Positions 34,961 to 47,241 of a DNA stretch of 64,000 nt are shown one piece after another. The translations under genes and the position numbers were made by a program. Below the pieces are notes generated by a model, which was not told the origin of the DNA, ran no database searches, and saw nothing but the letters and a program-made list of their open reading frames with translations. This DNA is from Astragalus membranaceus (Eukaryota; Streptophyta; Magnoliopsida; Fabales; Fabaceae), in NCBI GenBank assembly GCA_039519185.1, contig CM076846.1, positions 71,472,666 to 71,536,665 of the forward strand, written 5' to 3'. Position 1 is the stretch's first letter. Each line of letters opens with the position of its first letter.

Positions 34961-35746
34961 TGCCCAATTGGCTAATGAGAAGTGATAATGGTACCACATG
35001 CATTCTGCACCTCATACATGCATACTCATCATTAATAATTTTGTTGGTGTGTGATATGACTGCGTGACAATACATGTATATAAACTGTGAGTAGTTTTAT
35101 ATTTATATTGTGGATGTTGATATATATATGTGTATATATATGTGTTTATACGCTGTGGATGTTCCTGTGTATAAATTGTGGAAGTGGTATGTGTATAATA
35201 TATATATATATAGATATATGATTAAAAATATAAAAATGTTGTTGTGATGGGTGTAGTTCTATATTCTAGCATATTGCTTATTATAAGCCTTATTATGCGG
35301 TTTAGACTCACCCCTTCGTTGTTTATTACTACAGGTAACCATGAGTGAAGGCTGTTATTCTTCATTCCTGCGTCGGTCTAGTGCTCTGATACGTAACACT
35401 CAGGGGATGGGCGCTAGTTTTCTTTTTGTTTGTTTATTTGAGTTGTTAAACATTTTTATTGAGATTTTTATGTTATTGTTGAGGCTGCGTTATGTGTGGT
35501 GATATTTATTTTTATTCCGCTGCGAGACGTTGTAGTTCCTGTCATGTGGACTGAATAATATGTTTTTGGGAACCCCATTCCATTGTTACGTGTTGCGTAC
35601 TTTCTTTGATTTATAAAAGAAATGTTATTATGTTGTTGACGTTTGTTTGAAGAAATGTAGCATCCCGTTTGGATTAGTTGAAAAAAATAATTTTTTTTAA
35701 CTCTGATAATATTTATTTAAATATCGGGTAGAAATGGGGTGTTACA

Positions 35747-37527
35747 TTAGTGGTATCAAAGCAATGGTTGGTCCGTCCGGCCAAGTTGTCGAGTCGTTGT
35801 GTCGGTTAACGACCAACTGTTGTCTTTTAGCACTAACCATTGTTTACATTGCAGGTTGTTCGAATCAGGTAAACTTTTTGGATTGTTCGGTCCTAACCGG
35901 ACTGTTTGTGTTGTTTATTTTACTTTCTGATGTGTGAACTCTGAGTAGAGTTGCAAGCATCGCTTACTTTATTCTTGGTAGTTGTTAAGCTGACTAATTC
36001 AATCAGTAAGTTTTAAGGTAATGAGATATGCAATAGGTATTACGTAGAGGAATCCTCAAGGTTATAACAGATAAAAAGAAGTTAGACTCTTAGTGAGAAC
36101 TCAAATGACTCTTTCCTTAGGGAGGATTTTTCATAGAGCTTGGTCTATTCTTTAAGCCATGCGTTGTGTGTTTATTGTGTCTTCTCTTGTGAGCTCTGTA
36201 TTTTTGGCCTTGTGTTGGTTTTCCATTGTGCTTTCTTGGTGTGAACTTTGTAATGTTGTCATTTACTTTGTTACTTTCTTGCTTTTGAAACTTTGTGTCC
36301 ACAAAAGCTGCACTTCTATAGTTGACTTTGTAGTGGTTAATTGCATTACGTGATTTTGTGAATTAAAATGTTTATTGAGTCTACTCGTAATCTTATATTA
36401 AACTATTTTTGGATGTTCACAATGTATGTCATTTATTTAATTAAATATTACTATGTCTTACACAAAATCCTTCGATGTTTCTTTTATTTACTTATTAATG
36501 CTCCAAACTTGGTGCTTCAGAGAATTGCTTTGTCAATTATTTGATTTAACGTTGCTACTTGACAAGTAACGTGTTGTGATATTTTGATTACTATAAATAT
36601 AATTTCCCCGCCTAAATGTTATAATTACTGAGTTCTTTTATTTTAATGGGTGAGATTATTTATAATGATTTTAAATGTGAACTATATTTTTATATTATTT
36701 ATTTTATTTATTTTGTCCTATTTGTCTAATTGTACTCGACGTGCAACGTTTTGAGCTATGTATCTTTATGAATTGTTTCATAAATTCCATGCTATATGGT
36801 TTATGATTGCGACCTCTAAATTGTCTACACCGAGTTTTTATGATTTGGTTTTGGTTGTTATATTTTTATAGTTTGTGCTACGTGGTTTTGAAACCTTAGA
36901 TTAAAAATTGCGCACTGACACTGCTTCTGTACTCCTATTTACTTAGCCTTTATTGTCATATGTTCTTAAAGGTGTTTTATTTAGATTGGTTAAGTTAACA
37001 TTCAGTCTTGTATGTGTATGGCTTATGTACATCGTAATTGTTGTTCTTGCATAACTTCTACTTTCTCGTTACTTTTACTTCTGATTTTCCTATTATTATT
37101 TAGCTAATGAATTTGTAGGATCTCTATCTTAATTGATTCTTATGTTTCAAGATATGTCAATTGTGTGACTATTGTTCTACCTGGATTTTGAACTATAATG
37201 TTACCTTTGTTGTGGTGATAACATAACTATACTTTGTTTATGCTATTTATTGTAGTGAGATTTACTAAATATCATTAGGATCGATTTCTATGCTTGTTAG
37301 TAAAATATTTAGCTCTAGAACCAAGATGTTTCATTTTGCAAGTTTCTGACTTGTCGTTAGCTAGTACTTTCCATCCCTCATTCCAGAGGTCGTCCACATT
37401 TTCTGTTCCGCGATTCCGACTTGGTTTGGATCATTCCCCCATGTTACTCTTAAAGCATTCATTCCTTTGTTTTGGTCTTCTGCTTATGAAATTTCGAGGA
37501 CGAAATTTCTTTTAAGGGGGGTTGAGT
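35747..37527 (+). other. LARD internal region without coding capacity
   Basis: The PBS TGGTATCAAAGC at 35751-35762 differs by one base from the usual initiator-tRNA-Met site. The purine tract AAGGGGGGTTGAG is at 37514-37526. Between them DNA is AT-rich with no gag, protease, RT or integrase motif. The frame ending MKFRGRNFF (stop near 37513) is the only protein-like trace. Confidence 0.85.
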
Positions 37528-40500
37528 TGTAACACCCCAATTTTCGTGCGTTGTGGCTCTTTTAAAATATTTTTATTGTATTAAGTATTTTAGATTGATA
37601 AGACTAAATTATTTTAAGTTATTTGAGTTATTAAAATTGGTTGAAAACATATTTAAATGTACTTTATATGCTATTATTGGTAATATATAATTGTTATTAT
37701 ATATTTATTTTGTTTTTATAAATATTAGTAATTTAGATGTTATGTATTTTTAAAAATCATTTTGGGCTATTGAGGTGCTAAAATAATAGTTGTAGTGAAA
37801 TTGGACTTTTAAAAAAATGAATTAAAATTGATTTGGGCTCTTGTTTTTCGCACACACCTCCTCTTTCCCTGCTAGATGCACCCCTGCCCACTTAAACTGT
37901 TTCAGCCAAACCAGTCCAGCGACCCATTCACGCAGCCCACGACACACTGGACCTAACCCAGACCCGACCCAGTGCTCTTCTTCTCCTTCCTCGGCATAGA
38001 AGCGCTGTTTTACGCAGAAACAGCAAAATCCCTATGGCTGTCTTCATCCTTTTCGTTCTCCACACCCAAGCCATGGCCAAGTCCCAAACTTCACAGTCCA
38101 ACTCGAAATCCACCACTGATTCCGAATATGGCCCCGGTTTCTTCGATTGTGGTCGCGTTTTTAATCCGCCATTTGTGGCTATACCGGAACACCACACCGG
38201 AGCTAACCCTCTCTTCCTAAGACAGCGCTGCATTTTCTTCTACAACCCACACATGTATTGCGTGGAAGGCACCCATTTGGTCAGTTTACTCCTTGTCTGC
38301 TTTCATTTATTTTTCATGCTTTCGTTTAGATATAATATCGATTACTGTGTGTACTTGGGTCTCAAAAACAATATGAATTCTTGTGAAGCCATTAGACCTC
38401 GAGCCAAAAATACATTCGCTACCCAACATATCTAGGAATGCCAATTCCAAGGTTTTGTGTCATGGTGCAATTTTCGATAGCCTTATAGCATTACCTCAGC
38501 ATGTTTTATTGTCATCGTTAAACTGAAGTATATTCTTTAGAAGGTGTTTGTTAAAGTTGATTTACAAATGATATATAATTATCTATATATGTATTAAGTT
38601 TTTCGAAAATGTAATGTTGCACATAGTATAAATTAGTGACTTTTATTACAAGATTTTAAAGTTAAACTATGATAGTGAGTAGTTTAATATTTAAGTTTTC
38701 AAATTATTTAGAGTTTAACTTACTCTAAATTACTAATATTTTAGTATATTCTTTCTAAACTATTTTGACAATGAAAAGGGGATTTTATAGTTAATTCGTT
38801 AAATGAGTGGTTATTATATTTAATATTTTTAGTGTATGACTTTTGTACTGTCATCGTTGTTGTTGCATAATTGTACGCGTTCGAGTGACACATAATCTTG
38901 TTGGAGTTGGACCACGCTCGAGAACCCGTGACATTCTTTTGTTGTGCCAAAGGAACTATTGAAATTGGATATCAGGTAAGGGTGGGTCTTACCTTATAAT
39001 AGGGTTTATAAGGGGTTGTATGTGGGTTTTAGAGATTACATTGATCAATTCGTGATTTTATTGTTGTTGTTGATGTGTGATTGAAATGTATGTCGAGTTG
39101 ATGCCCTATATGCGTTGTTGAAATGTGCAAGAGTTATGAGATGTGTGTAAGATTTGTATTGTATGCCAAATAATTGATAAAATGTGTATTCGAAGGTATG
39201 AGAGTGAATTTGAGATGTTAGAAATAATTATTGAATGATTGAGCATATGAAATTTGGAAAAATTTTGAGTTTGAAGGACCCTAGGCGCCTTAGGCGCCAT
39301 TGTTGTTGCCAATTCCATGCATTGTTGCTGCTGTCTGGGCGCCATGGGCGCCTGTTGGCTATCTGCTGTGTTTCGGTGTTGCTGCCTTGGTGCAGTGGCG
39401 CCCTGGGCGCAGGATCCCTGTGCCTGGGCGCCAAGGGCGCCTAAATTTGGCTGCCCGTGTTGCGTTCCCAAGTTATATTTCTGGGTAGTCATGTTATTTG
39501 GATGTCGTTGTGGTTGAGTTTTGGTTGCTAGGCTGTATGTCCTGAAATGTCACTAGGATCCCCTCCCCCGGGAGCCATGTTGCCTGCCTTGTTTTCTGTT
39601 GCAGTTTTTGGGTCCCTATGCCTAGGCGCCAAGCCAATTATGTTTCCCTTGATGTTTTAACCTCTGTCTCAGTGTGGGATACCTTGCCTAACGATGCTAA
39701 GTTGTTCCAGTGTGGCTCCATGTTGTTCCAGTGCTGTTTGAGAAGGCGCCCTAGGCGCCCATGCACATGTCCCGTTGCCTGTGTCATTGGTTTTGGTGCC
39801 CCAAGCGCCCAGAACTGGTTGTTATATCATATGTTGTAGGTTGGACCTTGCTCCTGAGCACTTTGTGTACTGTCGTGACATTTTGGTGGGTGCTCTGTCC
39901 CTGGGCGCCAAATCCTGCACTGTGTTGCCAATTCTGTTCCCTGCGCCAGTTTCTGTGTCTGGGCGCCAGGATCCCTGCTGGGCGCTAGGATTCCTGCTGC
40001 GCCAGGATCCCTGCTGCTGCGCCAGTTTGTGTCTGGGTGCCAGGATCCCTCTTGCGCCAGTTTTTGTGTTGCCTGTTGCTGTTCCTGTCTAAGTTGCGCC
40101 AGTTTGCCTGCGCCAGTTTTGTGTGCTGCTGTTCCCTGCTAAGCGCCCAGCGCCTGGGTGCCATTTTCAGCACGTGTCTCAGTTTTGTTCCTAAATTGTT
40201 TTTGATGTATCTTTTGACTCGGGTGTCCGTTTTGAGTGCTTCAAAGGGCGTTTCGAAGCTTGTTCAATCCTCTATCTGTGTATGCTGCCTGTTTGTGTTT
40301 AGGTGCTGTTTTGGTGCTGTGAGTGGTGCTGGCACACTTGTATGTGCCAATGTTGTTGTTGAGTGTTGATGATTTTAGGCTGCGGTCTTGACGTTGTGAT
40401 TTATAATGATGATGTGTGTGACTTGTGGTTGTGAAAAATTATGCTTGTTGATTGTTCATGGAGTCACATGCATACATTAGGCTGCGGTCTTGACGATGCA

Positions 40501-41450
40501 TTTTTAGGCTGCGGTCTTGACGTTATTTTTCGGCTGCGGTCGCGACGTGCCCAATTGGCTAATGAGAAGTGATAATGGTACCACATGCATTCTGCACCTC
40601 ATACATGCATACTCATCATTAATAATTTTGTTGGTGTGTGATATGACTGCGTGACAATACATGTATATAAACTGTGAGTAGTTTTATATTTATATTGTGG
40701 ATGTTGATATATATATATATGTGTTTATACGCTGTGGATGTTCCTGTGTATAAATTGTGGAAGTGGTATGTGTATAATATATATATATATATAGATATAT
40801 AATTAAAAATATAAAAATGTTGCTGTGATGGGTGTAGTTCTATATTCTAGCATATTGCTTATTATAAGCCTTATTATGCGGTTTAGACTCACCCCTTCGT
40901 TGTTTATTACTACAGGTAACCATGAGTGAAGGCTGTTATTCTTCATTCCTGCGTCGGTCTAGTGCTCTGATATGTAACACTCAGGGGATGGGCGCTAGTT
41001 TTCTTTTTGTTTGTTTATTTGAGTTGTTAAACATTTTTATTGAGATTTTTATGTTATTGTTGAGGCTGTGTTATGTGTGGTGATATTTATTTTTATTCCG
41101 CTGCGAGACGTTGTAGTTCCTGTCATGTGGACTGAATAATATGTTTTTGGGAACCCCATTCCATTGTTACGTGTTGCGTACTTTCTTTGATTTATAAAAG
41201 AAATGTTATTATGTTGTTGACGTTTGTTTGAAGAAATGTAGCATCCCGTTTGGATTAGTTGAAAAAAATAATTTTTTTTAACTCTGATAATATTTATTTA
41301 AATTGGTAGTGGGAGGTGTGTTTAACTTGCACTTATGCCTCAGGTGCAAGGTTCGATTCCCACGGAAGGCAAAATTTCTACAAGGGGGGTAGAGAAGACC
41401 GTGATGTAATAGTGCTGAGGTGGCCAATGCGTTGGACCTAGGCTGTTACA
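37528..41450 (+). repeat. LARD-like element, 3' LTR with altered end
   Basis: This matches the 5' LTR from TGTAACACCCC to TTTATTTAAAT at about 41304. There the last ~22 bp are replaced by ~145 bp carrying a tRNA-like B box, ending GGCTGTTACA. It also lacks ~24 bp near 38617 and ~20 bp near 40370 relative to the 5' LTR. Confidence 0.92.
41304..41444 (+). mobile_element. SINE-like or tRNA-derived insert at LTR end
   Basis: This segment, absent from the partner LTR, contains AGGTTCGATTCCCAC (about 41349-41363), a good pol III B box. Upstream, TGGTAGTGGGAGG is a weak A box. No clear A-rich tail or target duplication is visible, and the native LTR terminus is lost, so a simple SINE insertion does not fully explain it. 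Confidence 0.5.
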
Positions 41451-41455
41451 CGATC

Positions 41456-42081
41456 TCAGTTTCTTTATACTACTTGTTGTCGACTGTGTATACTTGCACA
41501 ATATTTTTTCGCAAACCAGTCAGCTGGTTGGCAAAAAAGTTTGCCACACCGAAACTGACACAGGTGGCTGTGGTGGCTGCCACGGGTTGTGGCAGTCCAT
41601 GAGGTACCTTGTTTTGCTGATTTGTGTTTTGCCTTTTAATCCATTTGCTTCCAATCCTTCCCCAACTCGAACCAAAACATGAGAACGGATAAAAACCACT
41701 ATCCAAAGCATACTTAGGAGTCATTTAAGTCTTCAAAAACATCAATTTACACACCACATAATCTTTGGAATGATGAACACAAAGTGGTAATTCAAAACTT
41801 GCTTATGCACACAATTTCAGCAACTAAACCATTCAAAACTAACATGCATTCATTTAATCAAAACCCTAGCACCCTAAATCATAACTTCATCGTTTGAAAA
41901 CAAAGAAATAGGATAGAGGACTCACTTGTTGAGCTGAAACTTTAACAAGCAAGACAATGGTTTAAATGGTACAACTTCAAGCTCCTAGACACTCCAATCA
42001 CCAACCCCAAGTCCTCAGATTGTAATGTGAGCTTCAAAATCCCAAGAGGAGTAGAATGTAGGTCTTATAGCAGCTTCTATT
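41456..42081 (-). repeat. LTR-like flanking sequence
   Basis: No gene. The segment TGCCACGGGTTGTGGCA (41578-41594) and the downstream GGACTCACTTGTTGAGCTG (about 41917) resemble parts of minus-strand TGTAAC-type LTRs. Solo LTR 2 is inserted at its right end and the sequence continues at 44460. Confidence 0.45.
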
Positions 42082-44202
42082 TGTAACACCCCGGTATTTC
42101 TAACGAGTAGAAATGCCTAAGTGCACCATCTTTAATACATCAGAGATAATATTTCCTGTACCAATATTGAACACCACTATAAATTTTTCACTGAATAACA
42201 ACAAAACAGACCTAAACATAAATAAGACAATATTGGTTCTCTGACCATAAACCATCAGTGAACTACAGTGTTCAATATCATATAAGAAAGCGGAAACAAA
42301 TACATAATGCTAAAGGCGAAAAGTCTTGATACACAGATAACAAGGAAAGATATAAACTTAAGCATAAAGCTAAGTCTTCAGCAACGATATGAGTACCAAC
42401 TACTTGTGCCTCTTGGATCTCCACTTTCCCTACTTATCTGTAAAACCACAACATATAAACGATGAGATACAATCTCAGTGAGTTCTACCGAGACCCCTAA
42501 CTACACTCTCGGTCCAATTATGAAACCTTTTTAATTTTAACACGGCACCGACTGCAAATCCGCTAACCCCGGTGAACCATACAACAACTTTTTAACATAA
42601 CACCGACTGCAACTCTGCTATATCCCCGATGAACCCCCTTACCAATAGTACTTTCCCTAATGGTATACGAGCCTAGGGTAAGGGATCATGACTTCCCCGC
42701 CTAGTATGTTAATCTCGTGGGTCGTCACCCAACCTCGATATATTATACATATATCTACACTCAATGAACATTTAGTTCATCTACACTCAATGAACATTTA
42801 GTTCATCTACATTTAACCGTTAATTGAACATTCAGTTCCATATTATACACATATCAGGCGTTCGCTCCGGTATACTATTTCAAGGCTTTTCGAATAAATG
42901 TGATCTCACAAATCGTTAAGAAAACCTTCTGAAACATATTCAAAATCATGGCATCATAAGCCTAATATCATTGGAAAAAGGTTAGGAAAGGATTAGAAGA
43001 GGATTGGAATCGAAACGGGAACATTAAGGGCAACTTGTAAAATTTTGGCAGAATAATGCGCACGGTCGGTGCGCCCATACGCACGGGTCGTGCGCCCTGT
43101 AAGCTGTTTGTTGAAAACACAGACAGAGCCAAGCGCACGGTCTGTGCTCCCATACGCACGGGTCGTGCGCCCAGTAAAACAATTTTAGGAAACAGAAATA
43201 GAGCGAGGCGCACGGGTCATGCGCTTTTGACAGCACTCTGTTTTTGTTTTGTTTCGCACTTTTCGTCGTTCCGATCGATTTCGATACCTGTTCCAGTCCA
43301 TTCCCAACATAAAAACAGTCCAAACACATATTCAAACAATCAATTAACATCATCAATCAAAACATAAACCTTCAAAATCATCGCTTATGTCAAAATACGT
43401 ATAATTCCAAAATAACGGTTTTTCCCAAATTCAAGTCCGACACATAAAACTTATCAATCAAAAACTCAACATATACGAATTTCGTCAAAACACGATATAT
43501 TTCAAAATAACGGTTTTCGACTCAAAATCTTTCGAAACAAATCAACATAAAATTCATTTCAAAATGAAATAAACCTAAACGTGAGTAAAACTCACCTATC
43601 GTGATGAAAATCACGAACACCGAGACTTTCCGCAAAATTGCATTCCCGACATAACCACACGAACGATCCCCGCATCAACTTTACGCTCCAACGACAATTG
43701 AATCCGCTCCCAAATCTTCCCATTCAAACATGAGTCATCCAAGGACACTAGTCATCATCTTCAAGCTCCAATCACTATTCATCCATAAAACCCCAAATTT
43801 GGTTTCAAACCCTAACTCACCAAATCTTTGATTTCTTAACTCCAAGCTATAATCCAACCCTCCAATGAACATCCCAACACTCCTAAACACTTGAAGGAAG
43901 AAGACAACACAAGACTTCCTCCTCTTCCCCCTTGAGGTCGTAAATGGTGGAAAGAGTGATAGTGAATGGTTATTGATGTTTTTGGGATCAAAATGAAGAG
44001 GAAGAAATGTTGATCATTTTTCGTGTAGGAGGGATGATGTTTTGAGGAACCTTGGTATCCCCTTTTTCTCTTCTTCCATGGAAACCCATTCTTTCCCTTC
44101 TTTCTCCATTTCCTTTCTTTTCTTCTTTTCTCCTCTCCGTTTCCTTTCTCTCCTTCGATTCCTTTCTTTCTTTTATTCTTTTTCTTTTATTCTTTTCTTT
44201 CT

Positions 44203-44249
<47 letters not shown>

Positions 44250-44459
44250 TATATAATAACATTTGGGTGAATAACCCAAACTACCCCTCTCTTAACCATT
44301 TCTTTCCTAAATCGTCATTGTTCCGTATTATCTGATTAACGAGATCCTATGACAAGCAATAATTAATTTAGCACTCAATAAATTTACCAATCAAGTACTA
44401 AAATAATTCAATTGGGTTAACTTTCAAATAATTATATTAATTATTTTGGGGATGTTACA
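42082..44459 (-). repeat. Solo LTR 2, TGTAACACCCC type
   Basis: TGTAACACCCCGGTATTTC to TTTTGGGGATGTTACA, 2,378 bp, with a perfect 5-bp duplication CTATT at 42077-42081 and 44460-44464. No internal region remains. The AATCTCAGTGAGTTC block (42472) and GGGATGTTACA end suggest minus-strand orientation. It includes the GCGCACGGGTCGTGCGC palindrome cluster at 43057-43226 and a TA microsatellite at 44205-44248. Confidence 0.92.
44205..44248. repeat. (TA)n microsatellite
   Basis: About 21 TA units inside solo LTR 2. Confidence 0.95.
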
Positions 44460-44660
44460 CTATTGCTCTCTAGTCCCCAAAAACAGACCATGCAAAACTG
44501 ATTTCTCATGGCTACTTTGGTGTTGTAATTTTTGACAGATTTTGGGGATTTGGTTGGTGTGGTTTTGTTTTTGAAAATGAGGGGGAAAGGAAGTGAGGTG
44601 ATGATGAATGGCAAGGTATCAATGGAAAGGATGAGATGAACAAGAGGAATCTTCCATGGC

Positions 44661-44700
<40 letters not shown>

Positions 44701-44935
44701 CCCCTCTCTCTCTCTCTCTTAAGTGTGTGTTTTGTTTTCCGAAAATTCTGAAATTGTGGCAATGTGTATGTTCCTTTCAGGTCATGGGTTTAGATAGTAG
44801 GTTTAAATGAGGGTTAAAAGGGTCTTTTGGGTGTGGTTGAATCCAAACCAATTAATTGAGGGTTTGCACTCTAAAGAAGCTCATTATCCTCACTCTTAAT
44901 TCCCTCCTAAACAAATGCTCCTAGGACACAACAAT
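44460..44935. other. Flank of solo LTR 2 with CT microsatellite
   Basis: No gene seen. A (CT)n run with a short CCCTCCCC break occupies 44662-44720. This DNA continues the LTR-like sequence of 41456-42081. Confidence 0.6.
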
Positions 44936-45142
44936 TGTTAGCTATTGGGCTTATTGTAATAAGTAGCTGTATTAGTAATGTGATGCAACTGTAAATAGTA
45001 ATATGCTGTTAATTGGTTGTTAGTTAGTTAAGCAAGTGAGTTAAAAACTCTTAGCATCTTAATCAGTTGTATAAATGTAACAGTTGTCATTCAATGAAAG
45101 TAACACGTGCTCATTTTAGCACTTAACAATTGGTACCAGAGC
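44936..45142 (+). repeat. Copia B 5' LTR and primer-binding site
   Basis: A short 193-bp LTR, TGTTAGC to ...TTAACA (44936-45128), is followed after two bases by TGGTACCAGAGC (45131-45142), one base off the initiator-tRNA-Met PBS. No 3' LTR exists because the element is cut at ~48333. Confidence 0.85.
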
Positions 45143-45244
45143 TGACTGAGAGCCTGGGAAAGGAAAATTGCAATTTTCTAACAAACTCGGAAAGAAAGAA
45201 AGAAAGGGAAAAATTCAAGAACGCAAGAAATCTTCAGATCAACC

Positions 45245-46066
45245 ATGGCGGATGGGAAGCAATTCGCGCAACCAGCAGTTCCAAAATTCGATGGCTTTTA
45301 CGATCATTGGTCCATGCATATGGAAAACCTGTTGAGATCGAAGGAATATTGGAGTATCGTAGAGAACGGGATTCCGGTGTTGGGCGCCACGGCGACGCCG
45401 GCGGAAACCAAGGCGGTGGAGGAGGCGAAGCACAAGGATCTGAAAGCCAAAAATTATCTCTTCCAATCATTGGAGAGGAATCTTTTGGAGATGATTCTCA
45501 AGAAGGACACCGCGAAGGACACATGGGACTCAATGAAGCAGAAGTTTCAAGGTTCCACCAAAGTGAAACGAGCACAACTGCAGACATGGCGAAAGGAGTT
45601 CGAAATGATTATGATGAAGGAAGGCGAATTAGTGAATGATTTCTTCGCAAGAACCCTTGCAATTGTGAACAATATGAAGCAACATGGTGAAAGCGTTCAA
45701 GAATCTGTTGTTGTGGAGAAGATCCTTAGGTCAATGACGGTGAACTTCAATTATGTGGTGTTTGCCATTGAACAAGCCAATGATGTTACGAAAATGACAA
45801 TCGATGAACTTCAAAGCAGCATCTTGGTTCAAGAACACCGAATGCGAGGCCAGAAAGAAGAGGAACAGGCTTTGAAGATGTCGTATGATGGTAAGAACTC
45901 TGCACGAGGTAGGGGGCGTAGTTCAAGAGGTGGAAAAGGAAGAGGTAGGCAATCATGGAACAAGGAGACCATTGAATGCTACAAATGCAAGAAACTAGGG
46001 CACTATCAGTATGAGTGTCCTGAATGGGGAGAGAATGCAAACTACGCTGGCTTCAATGATGAATAA
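45245..46066 (+). CDS. gag: Copia B gag
   Basis: A 273-codon intact frame beginning MADGKQFAQPAVPKFDG. Residues ~10-215 are the copia gag (UBN2-like) domain: YDHWSMHMENLLRSKEYW, AKDTWDSMKQKFQGS, LRSMTVNFNYVVFAIEQ. Residues ~222-240 are Gly/Arg-rich. A CCHC zinc knuckle CYKCKKLGHYQYEC lies near residues 247-260. It would package element RNA. The frame stops before protease, which sits in a damaged stretch. Confidence 0.95.
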   Translation: MADGKQFAQPAVPKFDGFYDHWSMHMENLLRSKEYWSIVENGIPVLGATATPAETKAVEEAKHKDLKAKNYLFQSLERNLLEMILKKDTAKDTWDSMKQKFQGSTKVKRAQLQTWRKEFEMIMMKEGELVNDFFARTLAIVNNMKQHGESVQESVVVEKILRSMTVNFNYVVFAIEQANDVTKMTIDELQSSILVQEHRMRGQKEEEQALKMSYDGKNSARGRGRSSRGGKGRGRQSWNKETIECYKCKKLGHYQYECPEWGENANYAGFNDE

Positions 46067-47241
46067 GAGGTACTCCTTATGACATATCATAATTCTGGTG
46101 ATATGTATAAGTCTGATAGGGATAGAATTTGGTTCCTAGATAGTGGATGTAGCAATGGTTTGTTGATCTTGATGAAACATTTACAGAAACTATAAAATTA
46201 GGAAATAATTACAGTATGCAGGTTAAAGGCAAGGGTAGCATAAAATTCAGAGTAAATGGATTTGGTCAGATAGTCACTGACATATTTTATGTGCCTGAGT
46301 TGAAAAACAATCTCCTAAGTGTAGGACAACTTCAGCAAAAGGGGTTGGCAGTATTGTTTAAAAATGATGTTTGCAAGGTGTATCATGATGAGAAAGGGCT
46401 TCTCATGGTCTCTAAGATGGCCACCAACAGGCTGTTTCTGGTAGTTGCATCCATAGCTCTAGCCAAATCTCTTCAAGTCAGCAAGGAAGATGAGTACAAA
46501 CTCTGGCATCATTGGCATGGTCATTTGAGCTTCAAGGGATTGAACACCCTGTCACAGAAGAAAATGGTGAAAGGTTTGCCAAATTTTGAAGAACCACAAG
46601 CTGTATGTGAAGGTTGTATGGCAGGGAAACAACATAGGGATTATATCCCTAATCATAGCAACTGGAGAGCCAGTAGGAAGTTGGAATTAATTCATGCAGA
46701 CATCTGTGGTCCCCTTACTCCTGCATCCAATGGGAACAAGAGATACTTCATCACCTTTATAGATGATTACAGCAGGAAAACATGGCCGTATTTGCTCAAT
46801 GAGAAGTCTGCTGCCTTTGATACCTTCATGAAATTCAAGGTAATGGTGGAGAAAGAAGCTGGGTGTGAGATTGGGTGCTTGAGAACTGATAGAGGTGGTG
46901 AGTTCACCTCCAAGGAGTTTGATTCCATCTGTGAAGAGAAAGGCATAAAGAGGCAATTCACTGCTGCTTACACTCCACAGCAGAATGGAGTTGCAGATGG
47001 GAAGAATAGAACTACCTTCAATATGGTAAGAAGCATGTTGTCATCAAAGGGAGTTCCTAAAACATTCTGGCTTGAGGCAGTTAATTGGACAGCCTACTTG
47101 TTGAATAGATGTCCCACCTTTGCAGTGAAAGATGCTACTCCAGAGGAAGTGTGGTATGGTGAAACACCCTCAGTGAAACATCTTAGAGTTTTTGGGTGTG
47201 TTGCACATGTGCATATCCCTGATGTTCATAGAAAAAATTAG
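46067..47241 (+). pseudogene. Copia B protease remnant and integrase
   Basis: The protease keeps IWFLDSGCSN (catalytic DSG) near 46125, but a deletion right after it breaks the frame. From 46216 the frame is open through pre-integrase (LWHHWHGHLSFKGLN, CEGCMAGKQHR) and integrase core. Catalytic Asp residues are visible in HADICGPL and RTDRGGEF, but the third position reads GVADGKNR, so the usual Glu is Asp. The frame is then lost at an A-run near 47233-47241. It cannot encode an active integrase without correction. Confidence 0.92.

Larger units (their letters stand above)
31898..35746 (+). repeat. LARD-like element, 5' LTR
   Basis: TGTAACACCCCAATTTTC to GAAATGGGGTGTTACA. Features shared with the 3' LTR are a 133-codon frame at 32404-32805, a GGCGCC-rich region at 33670-34560, four GGCTGCGGTC units at 34791-34960, and short TA runs near 35200. 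Confidence 0.95.
31898..41450 (+). mobile_element. Non-coding LTR retrotransposon with giant LTRs (LARD-like)
   Basis: A 9,553-bp element: LTR 31898-35746, internal 35747-37527, LTR 37528-41450, with 5-bp duplication CGATC (31893-31897, 41451-41455). A PBS follows the first LTR, and a purine tract precedes the second. The 1.78-kb interior encodes no gag or pol. Its last bases encode MKFRGRNFF before the purine tract, a tail I associate with Tekay/Del chromoviruses. The LTRs (3.85 kb each) exceed the interior in length. It would depend on proteins of another element. LTR divergence looks about 1% plus indels, older than the Ogre copy. Confidence 0.93.

Noticed and set aside
43988..44335. Frames with Tyr-Ile runs around 44.2 kb
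   Set aside because: Translation of the TA microsatellite and CT-rich DNA.
45130..45639. 169-codon frame overlapping copia B gag
   Set aside because: Different frame from the clearly conserved gag domain; a shadow.
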